Shown: positions 7,918 through 18,463, counted from the first letter of the stretch. The stretch: DNA of 64,000 bases from Pseudaquidulcibacter sp041917055 (GCA_041917055.1 JAYRYJ010000003.1:62001-126000), one strand, 5' to 3'. Made by a program: numbers and translations. The notes: generated by a model not told the origin, from the letters alone.

Positions 7918-9528
7918 ATGGCAATACATAGAAAAAGCGGCTGGAAATCAATTGCTATTTTGGGCGCAGCTTTGACATTATTCGCTTGTTCGCCGGAGAA
8001 AGATGAGGCAGAAGGCAAAGTTCTTCACATTGGCAATGTTGGCGAACCCATAAGCCTTGACCCACACCAAGCCAATGGTGCGTGGGAGTGGCGCATTTTC
8101 ACCGATAGTTTTGTGGGTCTTACCACATCATCTGCAAGTGGCGAACCAATCCCCGGAATGGCGACAGAATGGTCCACTAGCTCCGACGGTTTGGTTTGGA
8201 CGTTTAAATTGCGTGATGCAAAATGGTCGGACGGGGTGCCGGTTACAGCCGATGATTTTGTATTCGCCTATCGCAGATTATTCACTCAAAAACCGCCGGG
8301 CGAATATGCATCCTTAATGTTTATCATTAAGAATGCCGAAGAATTATTTAAAGGCAAAGTCCCCGAAACTGAATTGGGCGTTAAAGCTATTGATGCCAAA
8401 ACCCTCGAAATTCAATTGAATAGTCCGGCGCCATTTTTATCAAGCCTTTTGACCCATTATGTTGCAGCACCACTTCCCAAACACATTGTGCAAAAATACG
8501 GAAAAGACTGGACCAAGCCAGAAAATATCGTTTCCAATGGGCCGTTTGAAATCGAAGAATGGGCGCCTGGCGATTATGTCCATTCTATCAAAAATGAACA
8601 TTTTTACGATGCCAAGAATGTGTGTCTATCCGAACTATATTATTACCCAACTCAAGACGATACCGCAGCGGAGCGGCGGGTAAGAACCGGAAAACTCGAT
8701 GTTCAAGCCAATTTTTCAGGTACTAGGCTTGAAGAAATCAACAAAACATTACCGGGTTTTGCGCGGGTTCATGATTATTCGGCAACAAGTTATTTTGTAT
8801 TCAATATTAAGAAAAAGCCTTTTGATGATGCGCGGGTTCGTGAGGCATTGTCTTTGGCTTTAAATCGCGAATTTATTGCCGATCAGATTCTTAAAGGCGG
8901 TCAAACCGCTGCTTATAGTTTGGTTCCCAACGGATTGGGCAATTACTCATCCGGAAAATCCGCTTCGGATTGGAAAAATCTAAGCCGCCCGCAAAAACTT
9001 GAAAAAGCACGCAAATTATTGATGGAAGCAGGGTTTGGCCCCAATAAGCCGTTCAAATTCACTTTGAATTACCGCAATTCGGGTGATAACCCGCGCATCG
9101 CACCTGTTGTTCAACAAAATTGGCGCGAGATTGCCCCATGGGTTGCTGTCGAAATGTTGGGTTCCGACGTCCAAATCCATTATGAAAAACTGCGCCAGGG
9201 TGATTTTGAAGTCGGCGATGGCGGTTGGGTCGCTGATTTCCAAGACGCGCGAAGTTTCCTGTATAATTTTACGACGCAAGCAGGAAGCATGAATTACCCC
9301 AAATATTCAAGCAAAGAATTTGACGATTTGGTATCTAAGGCAGACCATGAAACCGATGCACAAAAACGCATTGAAATGCTACAGGCCGCAGAAAAAGTAA
9401 TTCTAAACGACGACGCAATCGCCCCATTATATTTCTATTCCAACCGTAATCTAGTAAGCCCAAGAATAATGGGTTGGGTAGATAATTCCCTAGACTACCA
9501 CCCATCTAGATTCTTGTGCATAAAATAG
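7918..9528 (+). CDS. oppA: Peptide ABC transporter substrate-binding lipoprotein OppA-like
   Basis: Periplasmic binding protein of the SBP_bac_5 family that delivers oligopeptides to the OppBC permease. A lipoprotein signal (hydrophobic stretch ending in LTLFAC, lipid-modified cysteine about residue 24) leads into NVGEPISLDPHQANGAWEW and WSDGVPVTADDFVFAYRRL, typical N-terminal motifs of this family. The ATG at 7918 is preceded by GGGG; an in-frame TTG lies 12 bases earlier. It converges with the S9 peptidase, with a terminator between them. Confidence 0.93.
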   Translation: MAIHRKSGWKSIAILGAALTLFACSPEKDEAEGKVLHIGNVGEPISLDPHQANGAWEWRIFTDSFVGLTTSSASGEPIPGMATEWSTSSDGLVWTFKLRDAKWSDGVPVTADDFVFAYRRLFTQKPPGEYASLMFIIKNAEELFKGKVPETELGVKAIDAKTLEIQLNSPAPFLSSLLTHYVAAPLPKHIVQKYGKDWTKPENIVSNGPFEIEEWAPGDYVHSIKNEHFYDAKNVCLSELYYYPTQDDTAAERRVRTGKLDVQANFSGTRLEEINKTLPGFARVHDYSATSYFVFNIKKKPFDDARVREALSLALNREFIADQILKGGQTAAYSLVPNGLGNYSSGKSASDWKNLSRPQKLEKARKLLMEAGFGPNKPFKFTLNYRNSGDNPRIAPVVQQNWREIAPWVAVEMLGSDVQIHYEKLRQGDFEVGDGGWVADFQDARSFLYNFTTQAGSMNYPKYSSKEFDDLVSKADHETDAQKRIEMLQAAEKVILNDDAIAPLYFYSNRNLVSPRIMGWVDNSLDYHPSRFLCIK

Positions 9529-9534
9529 GAAAGC

Positions 9535-9563
9535 AAAAAAGCCCCCGATATAATGACGGGGGC
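9535..9563 (-). terminator. Intrinsic terminator between oppA and the S9 peptidase gene
   Basis: Perfect 7-bp stem GCCCCCG (9541-9547) and CGGGGGC (9557-9563) with a nine-base loop. On the minus strand the stem is followed by six T (9535-9540), so it best fits termination of the S9 peptidase gene. It may also slow transcripts from oppA. Confidence 0.8.
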
Positions 9564-9585
9564 TTCATAAGTATTTTGCAAATTT

Positions 9586-11661
9586 CTATTTCGAGTATTT
9601 CTTTACCATTTTTTCGGCTTCAGAATCATCAAAGGATTTCGAAATATTTCCGCAATTATTGGCGGTCCAAGATAGGATTTCACCCATTAACTGCTCTTTA
9701 TGTTGCGGCGTCATTTTGTTCAATGTGTGAGACATTTTTTCAATCTGGACAAATCTGAATTTTGCACTCGGATTAACAGATTTCATTTTTGCGGCAGCGT
9801 CAGTTGAGTGCAGAATATCGGCCTGATGGTCATAAGACCCGTGAACAATCAGCCAAGGAATCTGAACTTCGGCTAAATGTGCCGCCGGGTTCCATCCGTC
9901 AACGGTGTCACCTTGAAGCTTCCGAGCCAGGCGCGTAGAACCCCAATCTTCTTTAATGCGTACAATATCAATTGCGGGCGCACCAGAAATTGCACATTGC
10001 CATAGACCTTTTGACAAGGAACCAGAACGCGTAGCAGCAGCAGCAGCAGCGAAACCACCATAAGAATACCCGTAAAGCATCATACGGTCAGGATCTGCAA
10101 TGCCTTGCTCGACTAGCCATTTCGCGCCGTCGTCATTGTCGTCTTGCATCTTAAGACCCCATTGTTTATCGCCTGCTTTCCAGAGGTTTTTACCTAGACC
10201 TTCGGAGCCGCGATAATTTGGCTGCAAAACGGCAAATCCACGCGTTGCAAACATTTGAGGCCAAAAAGAGGAGTCGAAGTCTAGATGGTCCCGAGACCAT
10301 GGACCGCCGTGTGGCAGAACCACCAATGGAATTCGACCGTGCTTGTTTTTATCATATCCTGGTGGCAAAGTTAGAATACCGGGGATTATTAGGCCGTCGC
10401 GAGCTTTATATTCAACCCACATCCCTTCACCCAAATTGGATTGATCCCAACCATCGCGATATGAACCGACTTTCACAAGTTTTTCTTCGTCTTGCAAATA
10501 GTAATAGGTCGGCGGCAAATTCGGTGCATTAATGCTAAAAAGAACTTTTTTACCGCCATCCTTTACATTTGAAGCTACACCGAGCGGCGCGCTATTTTCG
10601 CCCTTGCCTTCAAAAGTAGAGCGAATTAAATTTTCAACACGATTGTCATCTTCATCTTTGCCTTGGCATTCTTCAATAGGCCCCCCAAAGCAAATTTGCC
10701 GAATGTCATCCGATGCCTGGTGAAATTCATCTTTTGCAGAACCAAAAGAAATACCGGTAATGTCGTAATCTGTATGCGCCGCCACAGTTTCAGTGAAAGT
10801 CTGTGAGGCAATATCAAATTTCTTAACTACTGCATAATTGGTGTCTTTGTCGGTAATAACAAAAAGAGTTTTTCCATCATTTGAAACGTGCTGTACATCC
10901 AGTGTATAACGATCATTCAATGCTTGTTTTAATGCAGGCAAATCAATCCATTTATCTTCATTATTCTTGAAAGAATAGTTTTTATAATAAATTCCGTTTG
11001 CAACCGTCAATCGCGACTTGATTCTAATATTACCTTTTGGATCAGACCATTCAAAGTTCTCATCTTCACCGGTTCTCGCATGTTTTCTTACAGTTCCATT
11101 TCTAATATTTGCTTTCCAAATATCAGTCCCCGAAAATCTAGTTACTTCGAGAAGAACATTGTCTGGTTCCAGTGGCAAAGAATTGTAAAGACTTATGCCA
11201 ATAATTCTGTCTTCATCACGGGTATTTTCAGCATCTTCGGAAACAATATCAATCATGTTTTTGCCGTCAATGTCAGAAATTACGGCTTTATCCACCCAAT
11301 CGGATTTTGCACCCATAACAACCGGTTGGTTGGCAAACAAAAGCAATTGGTCGTCCTTAATGAAACGCAATGAATAAAACCTCATGGTTTTTGAGCCAAA
11401 TTGCCTAGGCTCTTTAGTCATGTCTGCGGTTTCCCAGACGCGTACCACTGGATTTTCTTGTCCCTCAATGTGAACCAGAGCCGCAATATACTTGCCATTT
11501 GTGGACATTCGCGCTGAGGCGGTGTCAAAATCCTTAGCCATTTCGCGAATAGGCATTGGTTTTTGAGCTTTGTAAGTTTCCGCATTTGCGAAGCCGAAAC
11601 TTAGGCTAAAAGCCAAACCTATAGCAGCGGAAACAAGCAATTTAGAACGATTTGAAATCAT
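9586..11661 (-). CDS. Secreted S9-family prolyl oligopeptidase-like peptidase
   Basis: Exported serine peptidase of 691 residues. A signal peptide (about 1-27, ending FANA) precedes a beta-propeller-type domain and a C-terminal alpha/beta hydrolase domain. The nucleophile is in GYSYGGFAAA (near residue 530), the acid in HGSYDHQAD (near 610) and the histidine in EKMSHTLN (near 642), so the triad looks intact. Such enzymes cut short peptides; the substrate is not known. Its location between a peptide importer and TonB receptors fits nutrient scavenging. AAGGA lies eleven bases upstream of the start, a loose spacing. Confidence 0.93.
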   Translation of the reverse strand: MISNRSKLLVSAAIGLAFSLSFGFANAETYKAQKPMPIREMAKDFDTASARMSTNGKYIAALVHIEGQENPVVRVWETADMTKEPRQFGSKTMRFYSLRFIKDDQLLLFANQPVVMGAKSDWVDKAVISDIDGKNMIDIVSEDAENTRDEDRIIGISLYNSLPLEPDNVLLEVTRFSGTDIWKANIRNGTVRKHARTGEDENFEWSDPKGNIRIKSRLTVANGIYYKNYSFKNNEDKWIDLPALKQALNDRYTLDVQHVSNDGKTLFVITDKDTNYAVVKKFDIASQTFTETVAAHTDYDITGISFGSAKDEFHQASDDIRQICFGGPIEECQGKDEDDNRVENLIRSTFEGKGENSAPLGVASNVKDGGKKVLFSINAPNLPPTYYYLQDEEKLVKVGSYRDGWDQSNLGEGMWVEYKARDGLIIPGILTLPPGYDKNKHGRIPLVVLPHGGPWSRDHLDFDSSFWPQMFATRGFAVLQPNYRGSEGLGKNLWKAGDKQWGLKMQDDNDDGAKWLVEQGIADPDRMMLYGYSYGGFAAAAAATRSGSLSKGLWQCAISGAPAIDIVRIKEDWGSTRLARKLQGDTVDGWNPAAHLAEVQIPWLIVHGSYDHQADILHSTDAAAKMKSVNPSAKFRFVQIEKMSHTLNKMTPQHKEQLMGEILSWTANNCGNISKSFDDSEAEKMVKKYSK

Positions 11662-12157
11662 GTTTCGAATTTTCCTTCTTAACCTTTCGCACCTATTAAG
11701 CGCGACAGAAATGCCTAAACATGAGAATTATCAACCAAAAAGCTGCATCGCAAGTAATCGGCTCAATTAGTTTTGGCACTCCAAAGCACATATAATACAC
11801 GTTTTGGTCAAATATGAAGCCGCCTTGTGCAGCCTATTAAAAAAAATTTAGATTCCGTTCGTGTCGCGGAAAACCTTCATTTCCTTCCGGTTTCTAGGGT
11901 CTTTAAACAAAAGAACTCCAACTTCAATTAAAATGTAGCAATAAAGTCACACAGAAAATTTACAGGTATGAGATTCGTACCATTTTCTAAAATAACTGCA
12001 AATCTAACTTGCCAGTTAGTGCATTAGCGGCAAAGGCATTATTAAATTGTCGTAATTCTATGAGAATTCGTGTTTGCGATTCTTTTCCGACATTTACCCG
12101 ATTCCCGCTATTTATAAGTTGGAATTGAATTTTAGTTAATTAACTAGGAGAAATGCT
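11662..12157 (+). other. Intergenic region, divergent S9 peptidase / TonB receptor
   Basis: About 500 bases without a credible gene. It must hold the promoters for both flanking genes and ends in the AGGAG ribosome-binding site of the TonB receptor. It is AT-rich with several A and T runs. I could not assign a promoter or operator with confidence. Confidence 0.6.
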
Positions 12158-15118
12158 TTGAAAAACGCATTTGAGAAATCGCTGCTAGGCGCGTCAGTTC
12201 TGGCTTTATTGGTTGCTTCACCTTCTTTTGCTCAAAATGCAACTGATCAAGAAAAGAAAAAAGAAGAACCTAAATCTACTGAAACCGTTGTAATTACCGG
12301 TTCACGTATCAAGAAGAACGAATACAATCAGACTTCACCTTTGCAAATTATCACGAACACTAATGCGCTTTTAGCGGGCAAAAATGACCCGGTTAAAGTT
12401 CTTCAGTCTTCGACCGCTGCGGCATCTTCAAACCAAATTAACAATTTCTATTCTGGTTTCGTAGTTGAGGGTGGACCTGGTATCCAGTCAGTTGGCCTTA
12501 ACAGCTTGGGCTCACAACGCACTTTGCTTCTAATCAATGGTCACCGTTTGCCACCATCTGGTACACGCGGTCAGGTTGGCGCCGTTGACCTTCAGACTAT
12601 TCCAAACCTTGCTGTTGACCGTTATGAGATTCTAAACGAAGGTGCTTCTCCGATTTACGGTTCAGACGCCGTTGGTGGTGTTGTCAACCTTATTACTCGT
12701 AAGAATACTAATGGTTTGGAATTCACTGGTTCAACCGGGTCTTCAATTGAAGGCGGTGGCTCTTTCAACACTATTGGTGCTGTTTGGGGTAAAACTGCTG
12801 ACAAATGGAACGTGATGGTTTCTGCTGAATATCAAGAACAAAAAGCTCTTAAATATTCTGACCGTGACTATTGCCAAGAAGATTATGTTTTCAATCCGAC
12901 AACCGGTGCGCGCGCGGACTTTATTGACCCTGCGACAGGCAATTATTTCTGCTTAGGCGTAAACGGAACCTCATTTAACCGCATTACACTTCAAGGTACT
13001 GCTGCTACCGGTACTGGTACTTGGGTAGTTGACCCAACTTCAACTTCTACCGTGATTGGCAACAATCCGCAGACTGGCGCGCCAAACACTTTGCTAAAGG
13101 TTGCGGGTTTTAAACGTCTTTTCAGCCCGACGATTGGAACCGTTGGCACACCTATTACATATCAAGTTGATTATACAAATCCTTTGTATCAAAACTCTGA
13201 TATTATTTCTCCATCAAATCGTACCAACCTATTCACCACTTTTTCGAGAGATTTAGATATTCTTGGTGGTGTTGAGGTGTATGGTGAAGCGCTTTATGCA
13301 AAACGTGAATCTAGCCAAGAGCGTGGTGCACAATTGTTCTTCGTTGTTCCGGCTTCTAACCCGTTCAACCCGTTTGGCGTCAATGCTCAACCTGTTATTG
13401 CGCGTCCGGCTAATAACCAACAAACTGTTGAAACCTGGCAAGTTCTTGGTGGCATTTCCGGCAAAACCGGCGGTGGCATTATGGGCTTCCTGAAAAATGG
13501 TGATTGGGACATTTTCGCCCAAACTTCATCTGGCACAGGTAAGTATTCTGGTACTACAATTCGTGCTGACAGACTGGCGGCATCAATTGCGGCAACTTCA
13601 ACAACAAGCTGCCCAACACCGACTTATGGCGGTTCTTGTATGCCGATCAATTTCTTTGATCCGCGCTTCTTAGATGGTCAATATACTGCTGCTGAATACG
13701 ATTATTTGTTCAATTCAGAAAATGAAGGTAAAACTGTTTATGAACAGTCTTTGTTTGAAGCGAACATTACCGGCGACGTTTTCCAAATTCCTGGCGCTGC
13801 TGATGCAGTTAAAGCTAACTTTGGTCTTCATTACCGCAAATACAGCATTAATGACGTCCCTGGCGTTGAAACACTTCGAAATAACGTCGCTTTGACTACT
13901 ACTGCTGGCATCACCAAAGGCGATGATGCAGTTAAAGAACTCTATACCGAATGGGCAGTTCCTTTGATTGCGAAAAAACCATTTGTTGAAGACCTTAGCT
14001 GGACTGTTGCATACCGCTATACTGATTATGATTCTTATGATTCAAACGAAACATGGAAATCAACTTTGTCTTGGCGTATCACACCGCAATTCCAAGTTGT
14101 TGCTATTTCAGGCACTTCTTACCGCGCACCTGCGCTTTATGAATTGTTCTTGGGCAACCAAACTGGCTTCTTGTCACAAGGTTCTATCGACCCTTGTATT
14201 CTTTGGGGCGACTTCGCTGAAGAACCTGCAAGAACTCGTTGTGCGGCTGACGGTATTCCTGCCGATTATAACGGCGCCGGTTCATCTGCTACAATTTATT
14301 CCGGTGGCGGTGCGGGCAACCTTAAAGAAGAGAATTCTCGTTCAGACATCTTCTCTTTGGTTTGGAAACCTACATTTGCAAACTTGAATATTCGCGCAGA
14401 TTTGTGGAAAATCGAGGTTGAAGACCAAATTGCGAGATTCTCTGCTGGCGGCATTGTTAACGCTTGTTACTATGACCAAACCGGCAAAATGGATTATTTC
14501 TGCTCTTTGTTCACACGTGACGCGACAACCCATAACATCCTTACTGTTAAGGATAATTATGTGAATATCAATGTCACAGAAGTTAAAGGTATTGACCTTA
14601 AATTCCTTTATCGCAAAGAGTTTCCATTTGGCAATTTGACAGTTGACAGCCAACATCGTTGGACAATTGACAATAAACAAGGTCTGTTCTCTGATTCTGA
14701 ATTGTTTGACTATGCCGGCACAATCGGTGAACCTGCATATAACTCGCAAACTCAATTCCGTTTCGACAAAGGTGACTATACCTATGCTTGGACTGTTAAT
14801 GCGGTTGGCCCGTCTTCAGACCTAAGATATTATGGTACTGACGTGTTTGGTTTGGCCTCAACTTCAAACTTCGCATTCCGTGGCTTGACTTCTTTGAAAT
14901 ATAAATTGGGTCTTGAAGCAACCATCACTCATAACGTCTCTGTCAGATATCGTTCAGACAATTGGACTTTGATTGGCGGTATCAACAATCTGTTTGATGA
15001 AGCACCTCCTGCCATCTCAAGCGGTATTGGTTGGCCTAAATTGGGTAATTATCCATTGAACAGCCAATTTGACCCGACAGGTCGTTCATTGTTCGTGAGC
15101 GTAACTCGTCGCTTCTAA
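12158..15118 (+). CDS. TonB-dependent outer-membrane receptor
   Basis: 986-residue outer-membrane receptor for active uptake of an unidentified ligand. It has a signal peptide (1-26, ending PSFAQ), a TonB-box-like ETVVITGSRIKKNEY, a plug domain with SLGSQRTLLLINGHRLPPSG and EILNEGASPIYGSDAVGGVV, and a 22-strand-type barrel ending in VSVTRRF with a terminal phenylalanine. The plug signature with the GSRI start resembles the large peptide/carbohydrate receptor class of Caulobacterales and sphingomonads. The start is TTG with AGGAG seven bases upstream. A strong terminator follows, so it is monocistronic. Codon use is more T-rich at third positions than in neighbours, suggesting high expression. 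Confidence 0.95.
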   Translation: MKNAFEKSLLGASVLALLVASPSFAQNATDQEKKKEEPKSTETVVITGSRIKKNEYNQTSPLQIITNTNALLAGKNDPVKVLQSSTAAASSNQINNFYSGFVVEGGPGIQSVGLNSLGSQRTLLLINGHRLPPSGTRGQVGAVDLQTIPNLAVDRYEILNEGASPIYGSDAVGGVVNLITRKNTNGLEFTGSTGSSIEGGGSFNTIGAVWGKTADKWNVMVSAEYQEQKALKYSDRDYCQEDYVFNPTTGARADFIDPATGNYFCLGVNGTSFNRITLQGTAATGTGTWVVDPTSTSTVIGNNPQTGAPNTLLKVAGFKRLFSPTIGTVGTPITYQVDYTNPLYQNSDIISPSNRTNLFTTFSRDLDILGGVEVYGEALYAKRESSQERGAQLFFVVPASNPFNPFGVNAQPVIARPANNQQTVETWQVLGGISGKTGGGIMGFLKNGDWDIFAQTSSGTGKYSGTTIRADRLAASIAATSTTSCPTPTYGGSCMPINFFDPRFLDGQYTAAEYDYLFNSENEGKTVYEQSLFEANITGDVFQIPGAADAVKANFGLHYRKYSINDVPGVETLRNNVALTTTAGITKGDDAVKELYTEWAVPLIAKKPFVEDLSWTVAYRYTDYDSYDSNETWKSTLSWRITPQFQVVAISGTSYRAPALYELFLGNQTGFLSQGSIDPCILWGDFAEEPARTRCAADGIPADYNGAGSSATIYSGGGAGNLKEENSRSDIFSLVWKPTFANLNIRADLWKIEVEDQIARFSAGGIVNACYYDQTGKMDYFCSLFTRDATTHNILTVKDNYVNINVTEVKGIDLKFLYRKEFPFGNLTVDSQHRWTIDNKQGLFSDSELFDYAGTIGEPAYNSQTQFRFDKGDYTYAWTVNAVGPSSDLRYYGTDVFGLASTSNFAFRGLTSLKYKLGLEATITHNVSVRYRSDNWTLIGGINNLFDEAPPAISSGIGWPKLGNYPLNSQFDPTGRSLFVSVTRRF

Positions 15119-15148
15119 GACAGTAAGTTAATTTCAATTTCAGATTCG

Positions 15149-15180
15149 AAAAAGGCGGCTAAATCATAGTCGCCTTTTTT
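15149..15180 (+). terminator. Intrinsic terminator after the first TonB receptor
   Basis: Stem AAAAAGGCG (15149-15157) with CGCC followed by six T (15171-15180), loop of 13 bases. Classic rho-independent form about 30 bases past the stop. Confidence 0.85.
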
Positions 15181-15375
15181 GATTCCTAAAAAGAATTGTG
15201 AAAATTGTGCATAAAAATTGCGTCAATTCGGCAACACTGTTACGCGCACTGCTGAAAACTATTACCAAACTGTTACTTAATGATTGACCTAAACGCCTTC
15301 ATTCAATAGCGTTTCAAGATTGCGTCATAGCGTATTGGTTGCTGGACGCAGGGGAACACTATGGAGGATTCCAAA

Positions 15376-18363
15376 TTGAAATCAATTATTAAGTCCAATA
15401 GCCTGAAAGGTCTATTACTTACAGGTACTATTATTTCGGGCTTTGCGTTTGCAACTTCTGCAATCGCGCAAGACGCACCGAAATCTGAAGAAGTTGTTGT
15501 TGTAACGGGTTCACGTTTGATTCAAACCAACCCATTGAACGCAACTGCCACCAGCCCGGTTACTGCAATTTCCGCAGTTGAAATCAAGGCATCAGGCGTT
15601 ACCCGCGTTGAAGACCTTGTAAACGATATGCCACAGGCATTTGCTGCGCAAAACGCAAACGTTTCAAACGGTGCAACCGGTACTGCGACTGTTAACCTTC
15701 GTGGTTTGGGCGCATCGCGTACACTTGTACTAGTTGACGGTCGTCGTTTGCCATATGGTTCGCCACTTTCTGTCCCTGCTGACTTGAACTCAATCCCAAC
15801 TCCTTTGGTTGCGCGCGTTGACGTTTTAACTGGTGGTGCTTCTGCGGTTTACGGCTCTGACGCGATTGCGGGTGTTGTTAACTTCATCATGCGCAAAGAT
15901 ATCAATGGTATCGAAATCAATGCTCAGCATGGTTATTATGCTCACAGCAATGATTATGATGGCCCGGGCAATCTTCGTGCGGTTTTGGCAGCTAAACAAG
16001 CAACCAACCCGTCGCAATTCAAAATGCCTGCTGACGACGTAATTACCGGTCGTTCAACAGAGATTTCGCTTGCTTTGGGTTCTAATTTAGCTGACGACAA
16101 AGGTCACATCACTGCCTATATGGGCTATCGCAACAATGCGGCCGTTTTGCAAAAAGATTTTGACTATTCTGCTTGTACTATCGGTGGCGTTGCAGGTAAC
16201 GGCACAGATTTTGTTTGCGGTGGTTCTTCGACTTCTTATCCTGGTCGTTTCACTGACTTCGCAACATTCAATAAAACTATTGACACTGCGGGTACCGGCA
16301 ATGATTTCCGTAACTTTGCATCAGCTACTGACCAATATAATTACGGCCCAACAAATTATTACCAACGTCCTGACGAACGTTATATTTTCGGTGCGTATGG
16401 CAATTACGAAATCAACAAAAATGCTGAGCTTTTCACTAGCTTGATGTTTACTGATTATTCGTCTGTTGCACAGATTGCGCCTTCCGGTGTTTTCGGTGTT
16501 TCAACTAAAATCGGTTGTAACAACCCACTTTTGAGTGCTCAACAAGCTGCAACATTCGGCTGTACTGCTGCTGATATTGCTGCCGGCACTATTATTGACA
16601 ATACCGGTGACAATGGCGGCACAACCTACGTCTATCGTCGTAACGTTGAAGGCGGCCCACGTCAGGATGATTTGCACTACCAAACATTCCGTGGCGTTGT
16701 TGGCTTGAAAGGCGATTTACTTGAAGGCTTCACTTATGATTTGTCCGCGCAATATTCACGCGTCGAAATGACACGTACATATTTGAATGAATTCTCAATC
16801 AAACGCTCTTCGGAAGCTTTGGACGTTGTTCCAGATCCTGTAACTGGCGCACCTATTTGCCGCGTAAAATTGACTGATTCAGCGTCGGCCTGCGTTCCAT
16901 ACAATATTTGGAAAATCGGTGGCGTTACTCAAGCGGCTCTTAATTATGTTTCGGGCACCGGCGTTCAAACCGGTAACACCACTCAAAGCGTTGTAACTTA
17001 TGCCATCCAGGGTGATTTGGGCAAACATGGTATTAAGTCTCCTTGGGCTGAAGATGGTGTTCAAGTTGGTTTCGGTATCGAACAACGCCGTGAAGGCATT
17101 GTTTCGGTTCCTGACTATGAATTCTATTCAGGCGACCTTGCCGGTCAAGGTGGCCCGACCATCGGTCTTCAAGGTTCAACTTCAACAACTGACTTGTTCT
17201 TTGAAGGAAAAATTCCATTGGTAAATGGTAAACCTTTTGCATATTCGTTGGGTCTTGACACTGCTTATCGCGCGTCAAAACTTTCAAGCGGCAAAAGCGT
17301 AACCACCTACAAAGTCGGTCTTGATTGGGCACCTGTTCAAGATATTCGTTTCCGTGGTTCTTATCAAAAAGCTGCTCGTGCTGCTAACGTTATTGAGATG
17401 TTCGCGGCTCAAGGCGCTGGTTTGACTTCAGATATTGAAACCGATCCATGTTCTGATGCTGGCGCATTAGTTGTTGGCTCTGCGCTTCGCACACGTTGTT
17501 TGGCAACTGGCGTTCCAGTTGGTAACCTTGGCAACGGAAGCGTTCTTGACTCACCTGCTCAGCAATACAATGGCTTCTTTGGTGGTAACCCTAACCTTAA
17601 TCCGGAAACTTCAGAAACCAAAACTATTGGCTTCCAATTCCGTCCAACTTTCTTAAAAGGTTTGAACATTTCGGTTGACTGGTTTGACATCACTGTTGAA
17701 GGATTGATTTCAACTGTTGGAACTTACAACACTTTGAATGCTTGCTATGCACTTGGTGACGCGGCTTCTTGCGCCAAAATCGTTCGTGCTCCGTCTGGTT
17801 CGCTTTGGGCTGGCAACGGTTACATCCAAGACCTCAATACTAATATCGGCGGCCTTGCAACAACTGGTGTGGACGTTAACGCAGTTTATCGCTTGAACTT
17901 GGCTGACTTCGGCCTTGAAAAATTCGGTAAATTAGACTTCAACCTTGTTGGCACATATTTGGACAAATTGGAAACCGATCCGGGCGTTCCAGGTTTGGCA
18001 AAATATGATTGCGTCGGCAAATTCGGCGGCAATTGCGGCACGCCTAACCCGCAATGGCGTCACCGTTTACGTACTGCATGGTTAACTCCATGGAACGTCA
18101 CTCTATCTACTACTTGGAGATATTATGGCGACGTAACAAATGGCGGCACTGCAATTGGTTCAACATTGCCAGAATATAATTATATCGACCTTGGCGCATC
18201 TATTAATCTGAAAAATGATTTGGTGTTGCGCGCTGGTATCGACAATGTATTGGATGATGATCCTCCAATGACTGCGGTTGCTGGTACAAACGGCAATACT
18301 TACCCACAAATCTATGATTCTTTGGGTCGCTTTATGTTCGTTGGTGTCACCAAAAAATTCTAA
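15376..18363 (+). CDS. Second TonB-dependent outer-membrane receptor
   Basis: Outer-membrane receptor of about 995 residues with signal peptide (ending TSAIAQ), TonB-box region EEVVVVTGSRLIQTN, plug motifs LRGLGASRTLVLVDGRRLP and LTGGASAVYGSDAIAGVV, and a barrel ending VGVTKKF. I place the start at the TTG at 15376: GGAGGA at 15363-15368 stands seven bases before it. The ATG at 15361 would put this perfect Shine-Dalgarno sequence inside the gene and has none of its own. It resembles the upstream receptor in layout but is not a recent duplicate. The ligand is unknown. A terminator closes the gene. Confidence 0.94.
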   Translation: MKSIIKSNSLKGLLLTGTIISGFAFATSAIAQDAPKSEEVVVVTGSRLIQTNPLNATATSPVTAISAVEIKASGVTRVEDLVNDMPQAFAAQNANVSNGATGTATVNLRGLGASRTLVLVDGRRLPYGSPLSVPADLNSIPTPLVARVDVLTGGASAVYGSDAIAGVVNFIMRKDINGIEINAQHGYYAHSNDYDGPGNLRAVLAAKQATNPSQFKMPADDVITGRSTEISLALGSNLADDKGHITAYMGYRNNAAVLQKDFDYSACTIGGVAGNGTDFVCGGSSTSYPGRFTDFATFNKTIDTAGTGNDFRNFASATDQYNYGPTNYYQRPDERYIFGAYGNYEINKNAELFTSLMFTDYSSVAQIAPSGVFGVSTKIGCNNPLLSAQQAATFGCTAADIAAGTIIDNTGDNGGTTYVYRRNVEGGPRQDDLHYQTFRGVVGLKGDLLEGFTYDLSAQYSRVEMTRTYLNEFSIKRSSEALDVVPDPVTGAPICRVKLTDSASACVPYNIWKIGGVTQAALNYVSGTGVQTGNTTQSVVTYAIQGDLGKHGIKSPWAEDGVQVGFGIEQRREGIVSVPDYEFYSGDLAGQGGPTIGLQGSTSTTDLFFEGKIPLVNGKPFAYSLGLDTAYRASKLSSGKSVTTYKVGLDWAPVQDIRFRGSYQKAARAANVIEMFAAQGAGLTSDIETDPCSDAGALVVGSALRTRCLATGVPVGNLGNGSVLDSPAQQYNGFFGGNPNLNPETSETKTIGFQFRPTFLKGLNISVDWFDITVEGLISTVGTYNTLNACYALGDAASCAKIVRAPSGSLWAGNGYIQDLNTNIGGLATTGVDVNAVYRLNLADFGLEKFGKLDFNLVGTYLDKLETDPGVPGLAKYDCVGKFGGNCGTPNPQWRHRLRTAWLTPWNVTLSTTWRYYGDVTNGGTAIGSTLPEYNYIDLGASINLKNDLVLRAGIDNVLDDDPPMTAVAGTNGNTYPQIYDSLGRFMFVGVTKKF

Positions 18364-18385
18364 TCCTTTAGGATAGAAAAAAGAG

Positions 18386-18415
18386 CGGCGGGGTTTTTAC
18401 CCCGCCGTTTTTTTT
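18386..18415 (+). terminator. Intrinsic terminator after the second TonB receptor
   Basis: Perfect 8-bp GC stem CGGCGGGG (18386-18393) and CCCCGCCG (18400-18407) with a six-base loop and eight T after it. A very strong rho-independent terminator. Confidence 0.9.
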
Positions 18416-18463
18416 GCTTAAAAGAAAAATTTAGCCGCTTTTCCACAGCAAGACTATTTGGAT

